Shown here piece after piece: positions 44,849 through 55,545 of a DNA stretch of 64,000 nucleotides; position 1 is the first letter of the stretch, and every line of letters starts with the position of its first letter. Source of the DNA: an uncultured Bacteroidota bacterium. Its GTDB lineage: Bacteria; Bacteroidota; Bacteroidia; AKYH767-A; OLB10. The notes under the pieces were generated by a model. The model ran no database searches. It was not told the DNA's origin and saw only the letters and a list, made by a program, of their open reading frames with translations. The stretch is from contig CAADHD010000025.1 of NCBI GenBank assembly GCA_900696575.1, positions 149,753-213,752 on the forward strand, given 5' to 3'. The translations under genes and the position numbers were made by a program.

Positions 44849-46237
44849 ATGAGTTATGATGTTATAGTAATTGGAAGCGGCCCTGGCGGATATGTAGCTG
44901 CTATTCGCGCTTCGCAGTTAGGTTTGAAAGCAGCTATTGTTGAACGTGCCGAACTGGGCGGTATCTGCCTTAACTGGGGTTGCATCCCTACCAAAGCTTT
45001 ATTGAAAAGTGCTCAGGTTTATGAATACTTGCTGCATGCTCAGGATTACGGACTGAAAGCCTCCGGCATTGACAAAGACTTCAGCTCTGTCATTAAACGT
45101 TCGCGCGGTGTGGCTGATAAAATGAGCAAAGGCGTGCAGTTTCTCATGAAAAAAAATAAAATTGAAGTGATTGCCGGAAGCGGAAAAGTAAAACCCGGAA
45201 AAAAAATTGAAGTTACTTCTGCTGACGGAACAGTAAAAACACTTGAAGCCAGGCACATCATCCTTGCCACAGGAGCCCGCTCGCGCGAACTGCCCTCGCT
45301 CAAACAAGACGGAAAAAAAATCATCGGCTACCGCGAAGCCATGGTGCTGCCTCAGCAACCTGCCAGCATGATTGTTGTCGGCTCAGGAGCCATTGGCAGC
45401 GAGTTCGCTTACTTCTATAACGCCATGGGAACCAAAGTAACCCTCATCGAGTTTATGCCGAACATTGTACCCATAGAAGACGAAGAAATATCAAAAGCTC
45501 TCGAAAAATCTTTTACCAAACAAGGCATTAAAGTAATGACCTCTTCAGAAGTTACGGCTGCCGATACTTCCGGTGCAAATTGTAAAGTGACTGTTAAAAC
45601 TCCCAAAGGCGAAGAAAAACTCGAAGCCGAAATTATTCTGAGCGCTGTAGGCATTACCTCCAATATCGAAAACATCGGCATTGAGGAAACCGGAATCATA
45701 ACCGACAAAGGAAAAGTGATTGTTAATGATTATTACCAGACCAACATGCCCGGTTACTATGCCATTGGCGATATTGTAAAAGGACCTGCCCTTGCCCACG
45801 TTGCCTCTCACGAAGCCATTACCTGTGTCGAAAAAATTGCAGGCCTCCATGTTGAACCGATTGATTATAATAACATACCCGGCTGTACCTACTGCCAGCC
45901 CGAAGTGGCTTCGGTCGGATTAACCGAAAAAGCCGCACGTGAAAAAGGTTTCGAAATCAAAGTTGGCAAATTTCCATTCTCAGCTTCAGGCAAAGCATCG
46001 GCTGCAGGTAATAACGAAGGATTTGTAAAAGTAATTTTTGATGCCAGGTATGGCGAATGGCTCGGCTGCCACATGATTGGCGCTGGAGTAACCGAACTTA
46101 TTTCCGAAGCCGTAGCTGCTCGCAAACTCGAAACTACCGGCCACGAAATTATCAAATCCATTCATCCGCATCCTACCATGAGCGAAGCTATTATGGAAGC
46201 CGTTGCTGCTGCTTATGGCGAAGTGATTCATATCTAG
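44849..46237 (+). CDS. lpdA: Dihydrolipoamide dehydrogenase (E3)
   Basis: A 462-residue flavoprotein that reoxidises lipoyl groups of 2-oxo acid dehydrogenase complexes with NAD. The FAD motif is VIGSGPGGYVAA and the redox disulfide is in GGICLNWGCIPTKAL. The NAD motif is VVGSGAIGSEFAYFY, and the catalytic His-Glu end is HPHPTMSEAIMEA. The ATG at 44849 starts the FAD strand; a TTG two codons earlier is ignored. A TATCTTCG box lies at 44820-44827. No E1/E2 genes are in the window. The long gene-poor gap begins after it. Confidence 0.95.
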   Translation: MSYDVIVIGSGPGGYVAAIRASQLGLKAAIVERAELGGICLNWGCIPTKALLKSAQVYEYLLHAQDYGLKASGIDKDFSSVIKRSRGVADKMSKGVQFLMKKNKIEVIAGSGKVKPGKKIEVTSADGTVKTLEARHIILATGARSRELPSLKQDGKKIIGYREAMVLPQQPASMIVVGSGAIGSEFAYFYNAMGTKVTLIEFMPNIVPIEDEEISKALEKSFTKQGIKVMTSSEVTAADTSGANCKVTVKTPKGEEKLEAEIILSAVGITSNIENIGIEETGIITDKGKVIVNDYYQTNMPGYYAIGDIVKGPALAHVASHEAITCVEKIAGLHVEPIDYNNIPGCTYCQPEVASVGLTEKAAREKGFEIKVGKFPFSASGKASAAGNNEGFVKVIFDARYGEWLGCHMIGAGVTELISEAVAARKLETTGHEIIKSIHPHPTMSEAIMEAVAAAYGEVIHI

Positions 46238-46255
46238 TTTCTGTTACCGCTTCAT

Positions 46256-46504
46256 TTACCGGAAAGCATTCACTTTACTGCCATCAATGACGTTTCCGGA
46301 ATATGTTCCGGCTGACGATTGCATTACCTGAACCTCAAACCTGCTTGAAATCTGTTTATCTAATTCACTCGTTGCCTTATCCTCTGAAGGCACCGGAAAA
46401 ACATGCAAAATGTAGTGTTCCTTTTCCTTAAGCAGTGAAGTATTGTTTGCCGGCAAAGTATTGATGGCCGTATTAGTAGTAAATTGAAAATTGAAATCTG
46501 ACAA
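46256..46504 (-). pseudogene. Probable C-terminal gene remnant
   Basis: An 82-codon frame without ATG; it begins at a TTG two codons after an in-frame TAA. The peptide looks protein-like (LKEKEHYILHVFPVPSEDKA, ending SGNVIDGSKVNAF), suggesting the end of a once longer gene. The other frames just upstream contain stops within tens of codons. The bases GTGTCCGATAAAATT at the break could be a scar of an inserted element, but no terminal repeat is confirmed. I do not recognise the family. Confidence 0.35.
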
Positions 46505-46602
46505 ATTTTATCGGACACTCTCCTTTACACAGAATTGACAGCCACCGCGTTGTTTAAAGTATGAGTGCAATCCGGCTGTGTCATATACCTTCCCTCATTG
46601 TC

Positions 46603-46622
46603 ATTCCTGCGGAAGCAGGAAT
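46603..46622. repeat. Short palindromic repeat ATTCCTGC-GGAA-GCAGGAAT
   Basis: Perfect 8-bp inverted repeat with a GGAA loop, flanked by GTC and CTC as in the widespread intergenic element read as GTCATTCCTGCGGAAGCAGG. Only one copy was seen in this window. Confidence 0.7.
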
Positions 46623-46860
46623 CTCATTTCACATCCTTTTATTTTTCATTCCTAAAAATTTTCCCTTCGGATAGTATCTGCAACGGAAATCCCTCATTCA
46701 CATTCTTTTTGAAATAAATGTTTTTAAGAGGCAAATCTCTTCACTCTTCTTTCTGTTGCAATACAAAGAAGTCTTGCTTTTTTTGATTATACCTACTTTC
46801 TTCATTGTTAATCAATAATTTCTTATTACTATTTTGTATCTAAAAAATTCTGAAAACATC

Positions 46861-47007
46861 ATGTCAAGATCAACCGCCTTAAGAATTTGCATGCTTGCAA
46901 ACAGAAGCCTGAATCAACTTCGCAGGTTTATGCATGTAAGCCGGAGCATTGACAGTAAATTTTATTCTCAACCACTTCAAACCGGAGTTTGTAAAGAATC
47001 TAAATGA
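46861..47007 (+). CDS. Possible 48-codon small ORF upstream of pyrG
   Basis: ATG to TGA, encoding a basic peptide (MSRSTALRICMLANRSLNQL at its start) with several Arg and no similarity I know. A TTG at 46805-46807 and a TATTTTG sequence at 46830-46836 lie upstream at promoter-like distance. It may be a chance ORF. Confidence 0.25.
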   Translation: MSRSTALRICMLANRSLNQLRRFMHVSRSIDSKFYSQPLQTGVCKESK

Positions 47008-47099
47008 AAAGAAAACACAAAACCATTATTCAGGAGTTTAACACGGAAATACTGCATAGCGGCTTTTCAGTTTTTATTGCGCAGGCTTCAGTTCCATGA

Positions 47100-48785
<1,686 letters not shown>

Positions 48786-48801
48786 TAGAAATTGACTGAA
48801 T

Positions 48802-48834
48802 AAAAAAGCCGCTTATGTGAAAAGCGGCTTTTTT
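48802..48834. terminator. Bidirectional terminator between pyrG and gap
   Basis: 13-bp perfect stem (48802-48814 with 48822-48834), 7-base loop, with A-runs on one side and T-runs on the other, so it can serve both convergent genes. Confidence 0.9.
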
Positions 48835-48854
48835 TGTTGAACAAACTATTTTTC

Positions 48855-50327
48855 TTAATAGTAAGTAAGTCTTATTACATCCGCTAAGTATTTTGCATAC
48901 CGCAGGCACTGACGCGAATAGCCGTATTCATTGTCATACCACACATACAGCACCACATTCTTTCCATCTTTAGAAACAATAGTGGCAGGACTGTCAACAA
49001 TAGAAGCGCATGGATTGCCAACCAAATCAGTTGATACGAGTTCGTTTGAATAGCTGAATTGAATCTGCTCAATCAAATCGCCTTTCAATGCAGCATCCTT
49101 CAGGATTTCATTCACTTGCTCTTTAGTAACCTGTCTTTTAACGGCAAGATTGAGAATGGCAAGCGATACATCCGGAGTGGGAACACGCACCGCATTACCG
49201 GTTATTTTCCCTGCAAGCTGAGGCAAAGCTTTGGAAACGGCTTTATCAGCGCCTGTTTCGGTAATAACCATATTTAAAGCAGCCGAACGGCCTCTGCGAT
49301 ATTTCGAGTGAAAGTTGTCAAGCAGGTTCTGATCGTTGGTATAAGAGTGAATTGTTTCAATGTGTCCTCTATCAATACCTAAGGTTTTCTCAATGACCGC
49401 AAGCACGGGAACAATGGCATTGGTAGTGCAGGAAGCGGCAGAGAATATCTTTTCATCAGGCGAACTGCTATGCTGATTTACTCCATACACTACATTCGGG
49501 ATATCACCTTTACCGGGTGCGGTTAACAATACTTTATCAACGCCTTTTGCTTTAAGGTGCTTGCCAAGTCCATCGCGGTCGCGCGAGATGCCGGTATTGT
49601 CTATCACTAATGCATTGCTGATTCCATAAGCGGTATAATCAATTTCGGCAGGGTCTTTGGCAGAAATCATGTGAACTGTATGGCCATTGATGATGAGTTG
49701 TTGCTTTTTCACATCTTCAAGCACCGTACCCGGGAACGGCCCGTGCACGGAATCATTTCTGAGCAAATCAGCACGTTTGATGATGTCTTCAGGAGATTTA
49801 TCGCGGGTAATAATAGCTCTTAACCGTAGTTGTTCTCCTTTACCAGCCTGAGCAATCAATTCGCGGGCAATGATTCTGCCAATCCGGCCAAAACCATAAA
49901 GCACTACATCTTTAGGTGTAAGCGAACGTTTTTCTTTACCTATAAAATCAACAAGTTTTTTTGAAACAAAATCTGCAGCCGACCGGAAATTATTTTTCTC
50001 GGTAACCCATTCAAAAGTCAACCTTCCTAAATCAATACGCGAAGGGGCCAGATCCAGCTTGCATAATTCTGAGGTAAGTTCAAGCGAATCAAAAACAGTA
50101 ATCGGCTTTTTTACAATATCACAGGCGTATTGATGCAGTTGCAGAATTTCGCTGGAACTGCGGTCAATTAACTGGTTACGGAAGATGATAAGCTCTACAG
50201 ACTTATCGAACCATAATCCGCCAATGTGGTGAATGAGTTCAATGGCAGCTTTTTCCTGTTTGATGTAATCGGAAAGCTGCTCGGTAAATGAGTTTGATCT
50301 GGGTTTGCTGAGGGTTTCTGCTGACAT
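48855..50327 (-). CDS. gap: Glyceraldehyde-3-phosphate dehydrogenase, long form
   Basis: A 490-residue GAPDH. The NAD-binding motif YGFGRIGR starts at residue 144 and the catalytic Cys300 is in SAASCTTN. Normal GAPDH is about 335 residues and starts with the nucleotide fold. Here about 140 helical residues precede it. Long forms of this kind occur in Bacteroidota and gamma-proteobacteria and are thought to act in gluconeogenesis or to use NADP as well; this is family knowledge. A TAACTTTA box lies at 50355-50348 on the minus strand. Confidence 0.93.
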   Translation of the reverse strand: MSAETLSKPRSNSFTEQLSDYIKQEKAAIELIHHIGGLWFDKSVELIIFRNQLIDRSSSEILQLHQYACDIVKKPITVFDSLELTSELCKLDLAPSRIDLGRLTFEWVTEKNNFRSAADFVSKKLVDFIGKEKRSLTPKDVVLYGFGRIGRIIARELIAQAGKGEQLRLRAIITRDKSPEDIIKRADLLRNDSVHGPFPGTVLEDVKKQQLIINGHTVHMISAKDPAEIDYTAYGISNALVIDNTGISRDRDGLGKHLKAKGVDKVLLTAPGKGDIPNVVYGVNQHSSSPDEKIFSAASCTTNAIVPVLAVIEKTLGIDRGHIETIHSYTNDQNLLDNFHSKYRRGRSAALNMVITETGADKAVSKALPQLAGKITGNAVRVPTPDVSLAILNLAVKRQVTKEQVNEILKDAALKGDLIEQIQFSYSNELVSTDLVGNPCASIVDSPATIVSKDGKNVVLYVWYDNEYGYSRQCLRYAKYLADVIRLTYY

Positions 50328-50394
50328 ACGTTTAAAATTTCAGGCCGTAAAGTTAACCTGAAAAATAATAACGGGTCAAGCACAAGCTTCCCGA

Positions 50395-51258
50395 TTAACC
50401 GAGGTAAGAAAGCAAAAGTTTACTTTTTGATTTCTGTCTCATCTTTCGGATGGCTTTTTCTTTGAGTTGCCTTACGCGTTCGCGGGTAATGTCAAACTTC
50501 ATGGCTATTTCGTCAAGGCTCAATCCATGCGGAAAACCAATTCCGAAAAACATTTTTATGATTTCACGCTCACGATCGGCCAGTGTGTTCAGAATTCTGT
50601 CAATTTCCTGCTTTAATGATTCATACATAAGGCCGACATCCGTTCTTGGTGCATCGGTATTCTCAAGCACATCAATAAGGCAATTATCCTCTCCCTGTAC
50701 AAACGGTGCATCCATAGAAACATGTTTACCCGAAACTTTCATGGCCTCTGATAATTTATCAAGTGGCATTTCAAGCAGTTCGGCAAGTTCTTCAGCCGAT
50801 GGCTCTCTTTCATATTCCTGTTCCAGGCGGGCAAAGGCTTTCATTATTTTGCTTAAAGAGCCCACCTGATTAAGCGGCAGCCTTACAATTCGGGATTGCT
50901 CAGCCAATGCTTGCAGGATAGATTGACGAATCCACCAAACGGCATAGGAAATAAATTTAAAGCCGCGGGTTTCATCAAACCGTTTTGCAGCTTTTATCAA
51001 TCCCAAATTGCCTTCATTAATCAGGTCAGGAAGGCTGAGCCCCTGATTCTGGTATTGTTTGGCAACAGAAACAACAAACCGAAGATTGGCTTTGGTAAGT
51101 TTATCAAGCGCAACCTGATCGCCTTCGCGAATAAGTTTCGCAAGCCTTACTTCTTCTTCGGCATTGATCATGCTTTCGCGGCTTATTTCCTGAAGATACT
51201 TTTCAAGAGAAGCACTTTCGCGATTGGTGATGGAACGCGTGATTTTAAGTTGTCTCAT
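50395..51258 (-). CDS. rpoD: Primary sigma factor (SigA/RpoD, short Bacteroidota type)
   Basis: A 287-residue sigma factor that directs RNA polymerase to TTG/TAnnTTTG promoters. It begins [11 protein letters not shown] and has region 1.2 ([10 protein letters not shown]) and region 2 ([20 protein letters not shown] and [16 protein letters not shown]). Region 3 follows, and region 4 holds the helix-turn-helix [20 protein letters not shown]. It lacks the long region 1.1 of proteobacterial RpoD. Its own promoter box TAACTTTG lies 33 bases upstream. Confidence 0.96.
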   Translation of the reverse strand: MRQLKITRSITNRESASLEKYLQEISRESMINAEEEVRLAKLIREGDQVALDKLTKANLRFVVSVAKQYQNQGLSLPDLINEGNLGLIKAAKRFDETRGFKFISYAVWWIRQSILQALAEQSRIVRLPLNQVGSLSKIMKAFARLEQEYEREPSAEELAELLEMPLDKLSEAMKVSGKHVSMDAPFVQGEDNCLIDVLENTDAPRTDVGLMYESLKQEIDRILNTLADREREIIKMFFGIGFPHGLSLDEIAMKFDITRERVRQLKEKAIRKMRQKSKSKLLLSYLG

Positions 51259-51290
51259 AATATGTTTGGTTTAGGTTGATTACCGTATGC

Positions 51291-51298
51291 CAAAGTTA
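51291..51298 (-). promoter_or_regulatory. Probable -7 box TAACTTTG of the sigma factor gene
   Basis: Exact consensus match on the minus strand, 33 bases before the ATG. A GTTTTAC sequence about 17-20 bases further upstream may be the -33 element. Confidence 0.55.
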
Positions 51299-51373
51299 AG
51301 AATTAATGAAGTCGTAAAACCTGAAAAGGGTAACAGATCAATAAGTTATTAACAGGTGTTTGTAAAAACAACA

Positions 51374-51394
51374 GGGCCACGCTATGCGTGGCCC
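51374..51394 (-). terminator. Terminator hairpin after the DegP-type gene
   Basis: Perfect 9-bp stem GGGCCACGC/GCGTGGCCC with a 3-base loop. On the minus strand it is followed by TGTTGTTTTTAC. It separates the protease gene from the sigma factor gene downstream. Confidence 0.75.
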
Positions 51395-51441
51395 CAAAAG
51401 CTAACCTAACCCTATGTATGAAAACAAAAACTCTCTAAATT

Positions 51442-52878
51442 TTAAATTCCAAATGCATAATATGCTCTGATTCCGTTTTGATATATCCCTTCAACAAGTA
51501 TGCCGCCTCTTTTGTTTTGCAGAATCTGATTCATTTCGTCAGTTGAGGTTATTTCCATACCGTCAATTTTGGTGATGATGAATCCTTCCTTGATTCCCGC
51601 ACTGCGTAATTTACCGGGCATCAGCTTCGAAATTTTTACTCCTCCGTTAATGCCAAGCCTCTCCGCTTCCCTTTGATCAATTTCTGTAAAGTCGGCACCT
51701 AACTGGCTGTTGATCTCATTCTTTGCAAGGCGGGTATTTCCTTGCTTGTTCTTCAGAACAATTTTGGTGTTATACAATTTGTTGTTGCGTATATAAGTAA
51801 CCTCCAGCTCATCGCCCGGGCGATGCCTGCCAACCTGCTCCTGAAGCTGAGGTACACTTGAAACACTTACTCCATTAATCTTAGTTATAACATCACCCTC
51901 TTTCAGTCCTGCAGATTCTGCCGCTCCGCCTATGGTGGTACTTCTTACATAAACTCCGCTCATTGAGTTCAATTTCTTTTCATCAGCTACCTGCTGATTT
52001 ATATCGCTGATGGTTACACCGAGAAAACCGCGCTGAACAACACCAAACTCTAATAAATCCTGCGTTACTTTTTTTACAATGTTGGATGGAACTGCAAAGG
52101 AATAGCCAGTGTACGTGCCAGTATTGGAAGCAATGGCTGTGTTTATTCCGATTAAGTTTCCATTTAAGTCAACCAGTGCTCCGCCACTGTTGCCGGGATT
52201 TACGGCAGCATCGGTCTGTATAAAGGATTCGATCGGAAAATTTCTGTCATCCATTATTGAAATGCTTCGGCCTTTGGCGGAAATAATTCCTGCTGTTACT
52301 GTTGATGTTAAATTGAAGGGATTGCCTACTGCCAGCGCCCACTGCCCTATTTTAACTTCATCGCTGTTGCTGATAGTAAGGAATGGCAAATTCTTTTCTT
52401 CAACTTTCAGCAGCGCAATATCAGTGGAAGGATCTGAACCTACTACCTTGGCAGTGAAAGTACGTTTATCATCCAGGGTTACTTCAACATTAGTTGCATT
52501 ATTAATTACATGGTTATTGGTAACAATGTAACCGTCATCACTGATAATAACTCCCGAACCGGCAGAGCGCGCCTGCTGTCCACGCGGATTACCGAAGAAA
52601 TAATCTCGAAAGGGATCGAAGAAAAGAGACCCTGAACTAACCGGAGCCATTACCGTTTTAACGTGAACAACAGCAGGTACTGATTTTTCGGCTGCCAGAG
52701 TAAAATCGGAAGGAGCTCCCATGGCATTGCCATAATTAACCATCCTGATTTCCGGCTTTGCTGTTTCGTCTGAAGCCGTTTCATGTTGGCTTGATTTGTT
52801 TAAAACATTCACGCCTAAATATGCTCCTGCCACCGCAGCAAGCATGAGCAAAAACAATTGTTTGATCGTATTCTTCAT
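51442..52878 (-). CDS. Do/DegP-family periplasmic serine protease
   Basis: A 478-residue trypsin-like protease for misfolded envelope proteins. An N-terminal membrane or signal segment (about residues 7-26) is followed by the catalytic triad His123 (TNNHVI), Asp153 (STDIALLKV) and Ser231 (NPGNSGGAL). Two PDZ domains follow, at about residues 280-370 and 395-475. The first carries GFLGVTISD, and GLKEGDVITKINGV is typical of such domains. The gene ends with a strong hairpin terminator before rpoD. Confidence 0.94.
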   Translation of the reverse strand: MKNTIKQLFLLMLAAVAGAYLGVNVLNKSSQHETASDETAKPEIRMVNYGNAMGAPSDFTLAAEKSVPAVVHVKTVMAPVSSGSLFFDPFRDYFFGNPRGQQARSAGSGVIISDDGYIVTNNHVINNATNVEVTLDDKRTFTAKVVGSDPSTDIALLKVEEKNLPFLTISNSDEVKIGQWALAVGNPFNLTSTVTAGIISAKGRSISIMDDRNFPIESFIQTDAAVNPGNSGGALVDLNGNLIGINTAIASNTGTYTGYSFAVPSNIVKKVTQDLLEFGVVQRGFLGVTISDINQQVADEKKLNSMSGVYVRSTTIGGAAESAGLKEGDVITKINGVSVSSVPQLQEQVGRHRPGDELEVTYIRNNKLYNTKIVLKNKQGNTRLAKNEINSQLGADFTEIDQREAERLGINGGVKISKLMPGKLRSAGIKEGFIITKIDGMEITSTDEMNQILQNKRGGILVEGIYQNGIRAYYAFGI

Positions 52879-53086
52879 ATCGCTATGTGTTTTTGACGTT
52901 ACAAATTTGCTATCATAACTGTGAACCGGCTGTGAATCGGTTGCTTAATTTCTTGTTAACCTTTTATAACTCAATACAGACTTAAAAACGGAGCAACGAA
53001 ATAAAAAGTTTATTCGTCATGGTTAATAATAAGTTAAACCTAAAACCGAACCCTTGACTTAATTCATAGCAGAGTGAAATAAAAGA

Positions 53087-53112
53087 AAAAAGCCGGACAA
53101 GTCCGGCTTTTT
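53087..53112. terminator. Terminator hairpin after osmC
   Basis: 12-bp stem AAAAAGCCGGAC/GTCCGGCTTTTT with AA in the loop. It works for the minus-strand osmC gene. Confidence 0.85.
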
Positions 53113-53131
53113 ACTCCTTTAGTTTTCTGAA

Positions 53132-53542
53132 TCAGGCAAGTGCTGCATCCATGGTAATGTTCATGTTCAATGCTTTGCTTACCGGGCAATTTGCTTTGGC
53201 ATCCTCGGCACACTCCTTAAATTTTTCGGGGGTAATTCCGGGCACTTTAGCCCGAACTACCAGGTGGGAAGTATCAATAACTCCGTTGTCAATATTAATG
53301 CTGCAGGAAGTATTGATTTCATCAGGGGTAAAACCGGCAGCGCCAAGCACAAAACTGAGTTTCATGGAAAAGCAGCCGGCATGAGCAGCAGCAATCAACT
53401 CTTCAGGATTGGTACCTGATTGTTCGCCAAACCGTGTATGCCATGAGTACGCTTGATTTTCGAATGCTTTGCTTTGGGTGGACAGCTTTCCGCTTCCTTC
53501 TTTTCCGGAGCCGTTCCAAACGGCTGTAGAGGTACGTTTCAT
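53132..53542 (-). CDS. OsmC-family peroxiredoxin-like protein
   Basis: A 136-residue OsmC-fold protein that reduces organic hydroperoxides in characterised relatives. The two catalytic Cys are in HAGCFSMKLS and ANCPVSKALN, as in OsmC rather than Ohr. It begins KRTSTAVWNGSGKEGSGK, typical of the OsmC group. Its promoter lies in the 48-base gap after the thioredoxin gene, and a terminator follows. Confidence 0.92.
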   Translation of the reverse strand: MKRTSTAVWNGSGKEGSGKLSTQSKAFENQAYSWHTRFGEQSGTNPEELIAAAHAGCFSMKLSFVLGAAGFTPDEINTSCSINIDNGVIDTSHLVVRAKVPGITPEKFKECAEDAKANCPVSKALNMNITMDAALA

Positions 53543-53568
53543 AATTTATTGATTTTTATGGTGGTGGG

Positions 53569-53576
53569 CAAATGTA
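53569..53576 (-). promoter_or_regulatory. Probable -7 box TACATTTG of osmC
   Basis: Exact match on the minus strand, 26 bases before the ATG, in the same context (GCATACATTTGCCC) as the leucine dehydrogenase promoter. Confidence 0.5.
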
Positions 53577-53590
53577 TGCAGTTCAAAAAC

Positions 53591-54094
53591 TTACTTGTCT
53601 TTGTAATTTTCTGGATTCAGGGCTGATGTGTTCCAGTCTTTTAAAAAGGCTTTCACTTTTTCAACATCATAACTCTCTTTTCCGTCTTCAAGAAACCAGC
53701 TTGATTGCGTGTGAATTCTCTCACCATTGATATTGAATATCAAAAAAACAGGAAATCCGAACCGTTGCGGATAGCTGAAAGTCTCAAGCAAAGGAAGGTT
53801 CTTATTTTCTTTGCTGTAATTGATGTGAACAGTAACAAAATCAGCATTCATCAAGGAATCCAATTCAGGATTATTCTTTATGAAATCCTGAAAGCGGTAA
53901 CACCACTTGCACCAGTTGCCTCCAACCTGAACCAACACATGTTTTTTTTCTGTTGCCGCTTTTGATAGTGCTTCCGAAAACTGAACAACAGCATCAGCAT
54001 CGGGATTGTAAAGTTTTTCGCGCTGGGCAAATAACACGTTAACTGAAAACATCAGTGCGGTTATTGAAATGAGAATTTTATTTGTTTTGATCAT
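53591..54094 (-). CDS. Exported thioredoxin-fold protein
   Basis: A 167-residue protein with a signal peptide (cleavage near LFAQ) and the active-site motif NWCKWCYRFQDF (Cys-Lys-Trp-Cys), the pattern of DUF255/thioredoxin_7-type oxidoreductases. It likely works in the periplasm on disulfides. The start overlaps the NfeD stop by four bases (ATGA), so it is co-translated with that membrane protease. Confidence 0.88.
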   Translation of the reverse strand: MIKTNKILISITALMFSVNVLFAQREKLYNPDADAVVQFSEALSKAATEKKHVLVQVGGNWCKWCYRFQDFIKNNPELDSLMNADFVTVHINYSKENKNLPLLETFSYPQRFGFPVFLIFNINGERIHTQSSWFLEDGKESYDVEKVKAFLKDWNTSALNPENYKDK

Positions 54095-55449
54095 AATCTG
54101 TCTGTTACTGTAATTTTAATTCCATCAACCGCTACAATTTTCACCGTGGTGCCTTTACTTATAAAATGCGATTCTGCCACTGCTGTAAAAACTTTTCCAT
54201 TCTGAATAATTTTACCGGAAGGTCTCAGGTCGGTATATGCCGTAGCATGTGCACCTACGTTCAGCAAGGAGGTTTCGGTATTAGAAATATAGCCTTGTTG
54301 TGCAGTCATAGCATCCTGAAGAACCAGTTTACCGAAGAGTTTACTTTTCAACACACGACCTCCAAAAACAAACATCATGATGATGGCGAGGGTAATGGAT
54401 AGCAGCACTGTTAACATTGATTCAAGAATTGATTCATTGGGAGTAAAGGTGAAATCAAACCCGATGTTTGGCAACAGGGTAAGTACAAATCCGAAAATTA
54501 CCAGCGTAATTCCGGAAATGCCCGACACTCCGAAACCGGGAAAGACAAAAATTTCAAGTGCGATTAAAATAAAACCTGCCAGGATAAGAAGCACTTCCCA
54601 ATGCGAAGCCAAACCTTCCAGATACAAAGGAGCGAAATACAGCAAGGCTGCAACAGCAGCAGCCAACAACGGAAAGCCGACACCGGGGGTCTGAAGTTCA
54701 AAATAAATACCACCGATGATGATTAAAATTAACACACCGCTGATGGCCGGATGCAACAACCAGTTGATGAACTTATCAAGGGCTGTCGGTCTGTATTCTA
54801 TAATTTCAGAACCGGATAAGTTTTCTGATTTCAGGACCTCCTCCACTGTTTCTGCAATTCCATCACAGTAACCGTTGATAAACGCTTCATTAGCAGTAAA
54901 GGTGAGCACCTTGCCCGAGTCATTTATACCGGGTATGTATGTGCGCGGGTCAACCATAGCTTCAGCAATTCTGGGATCACGTCCGCGCTTCTCTGCTGTG
55001 CTGCGCATCATGCTTCGCATGTACGACTGGTACTTATCAGGCAATGGTTTTGCTTCCTGATCAACCACCGTAGCAGCGCCAATGCTGGCTCCGCTTCGCA
55101 TGTATATTTTATTGCAGGCAATGCTGATCAAGGCCCCGGCACTGGCTGCATTGTTATCAATAAAAACAATACTCGGAATGGGATTATTTAGAATGGCTGT
55201 ACGAATGGAATCTGCTGCATCCAGCATGCCTCCATACGTATTCATGTGAATGAAAATAACATCTGCTTTCTGTTCACTTGCTTGTTTCATCGCTTTGCTT
55301 ACCGAACGTGCAGCACCGGGCATTATTTCTGTTTTAATGTCGAACTTGAAAACCACTTTCAGTGAATCTTCAGCTCTGGCTGATGCATAACAACACAATA
55401 ACAGCAACACCATCAAAGTTTTTAATGCGTAATTAAAATAAAGAAGCAT
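54091..55449 (-). CDS. NfeD-family membrane serine protease (ClpP-like, long form)
   Basis: A 452-residue protein with a signal segment followed by a ClpP-class protease domain. HMNTYGGMLDAADSIR forms the substrate loop and NNAASAGALISIACNKIYM contains the nucleophile Ser. Four to five membrane helices (about residues 230-370) and a C-terminal NfeD OB-fold follow. Relatives cleave stomatin-like proteins; no stomatin gene is adjacent. The frame is open to 55554, but the ATG at 55449 gives a normal signal sequence. Divergent from the LysM gene. Confidence 0.88.
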   Translation of the reverse strand: MLLYFNYALKTLMVLLLLCCYASARAEDSLKVVFKFDIKTEIMPGAARSVSKAMKQASEQKADVIFIHMNTYGGMLDAADSIRTAILNNPIPSIVFIDNNAASAGALISIACNKIYMRSGASIGAATVVDQEAKPLPDKYQSYMRSMMRSTAEKRGRDPRIAEAMVDPRTYIPGINDSGKVLTFTANEAFINGYCDGIAETVEEVLKSENLSGSEIIEYRPTALDKFINWLLHPAISGVLILIIIGGIYFELQTPGVGFPLLAAAVAALLYFAPLYLEGLASHWEVLLILAGFILIALEIFVFPGFGVSGISGITLVIFGFVLTLLPNIGFDFTFTPNESILESMLTVLLSITLAIIMMFVFGGRVLKSKLFGKLVLQDAMTAQQGYISNTETSLLNVGAHATAYTDLRPSGKIIQNGKVFTAVAESHFISKGTTVKIVAVDGIKITVTDRL

Positions 55450-55545
55450 CCTGTCTATCCTGTTAATTATTTTGTTGATAATGACTGTGTGCAAATTAAA
55501 AGTGTGTATTGACTTAAAACTACTATTGTGTAAAATTAAATATCT

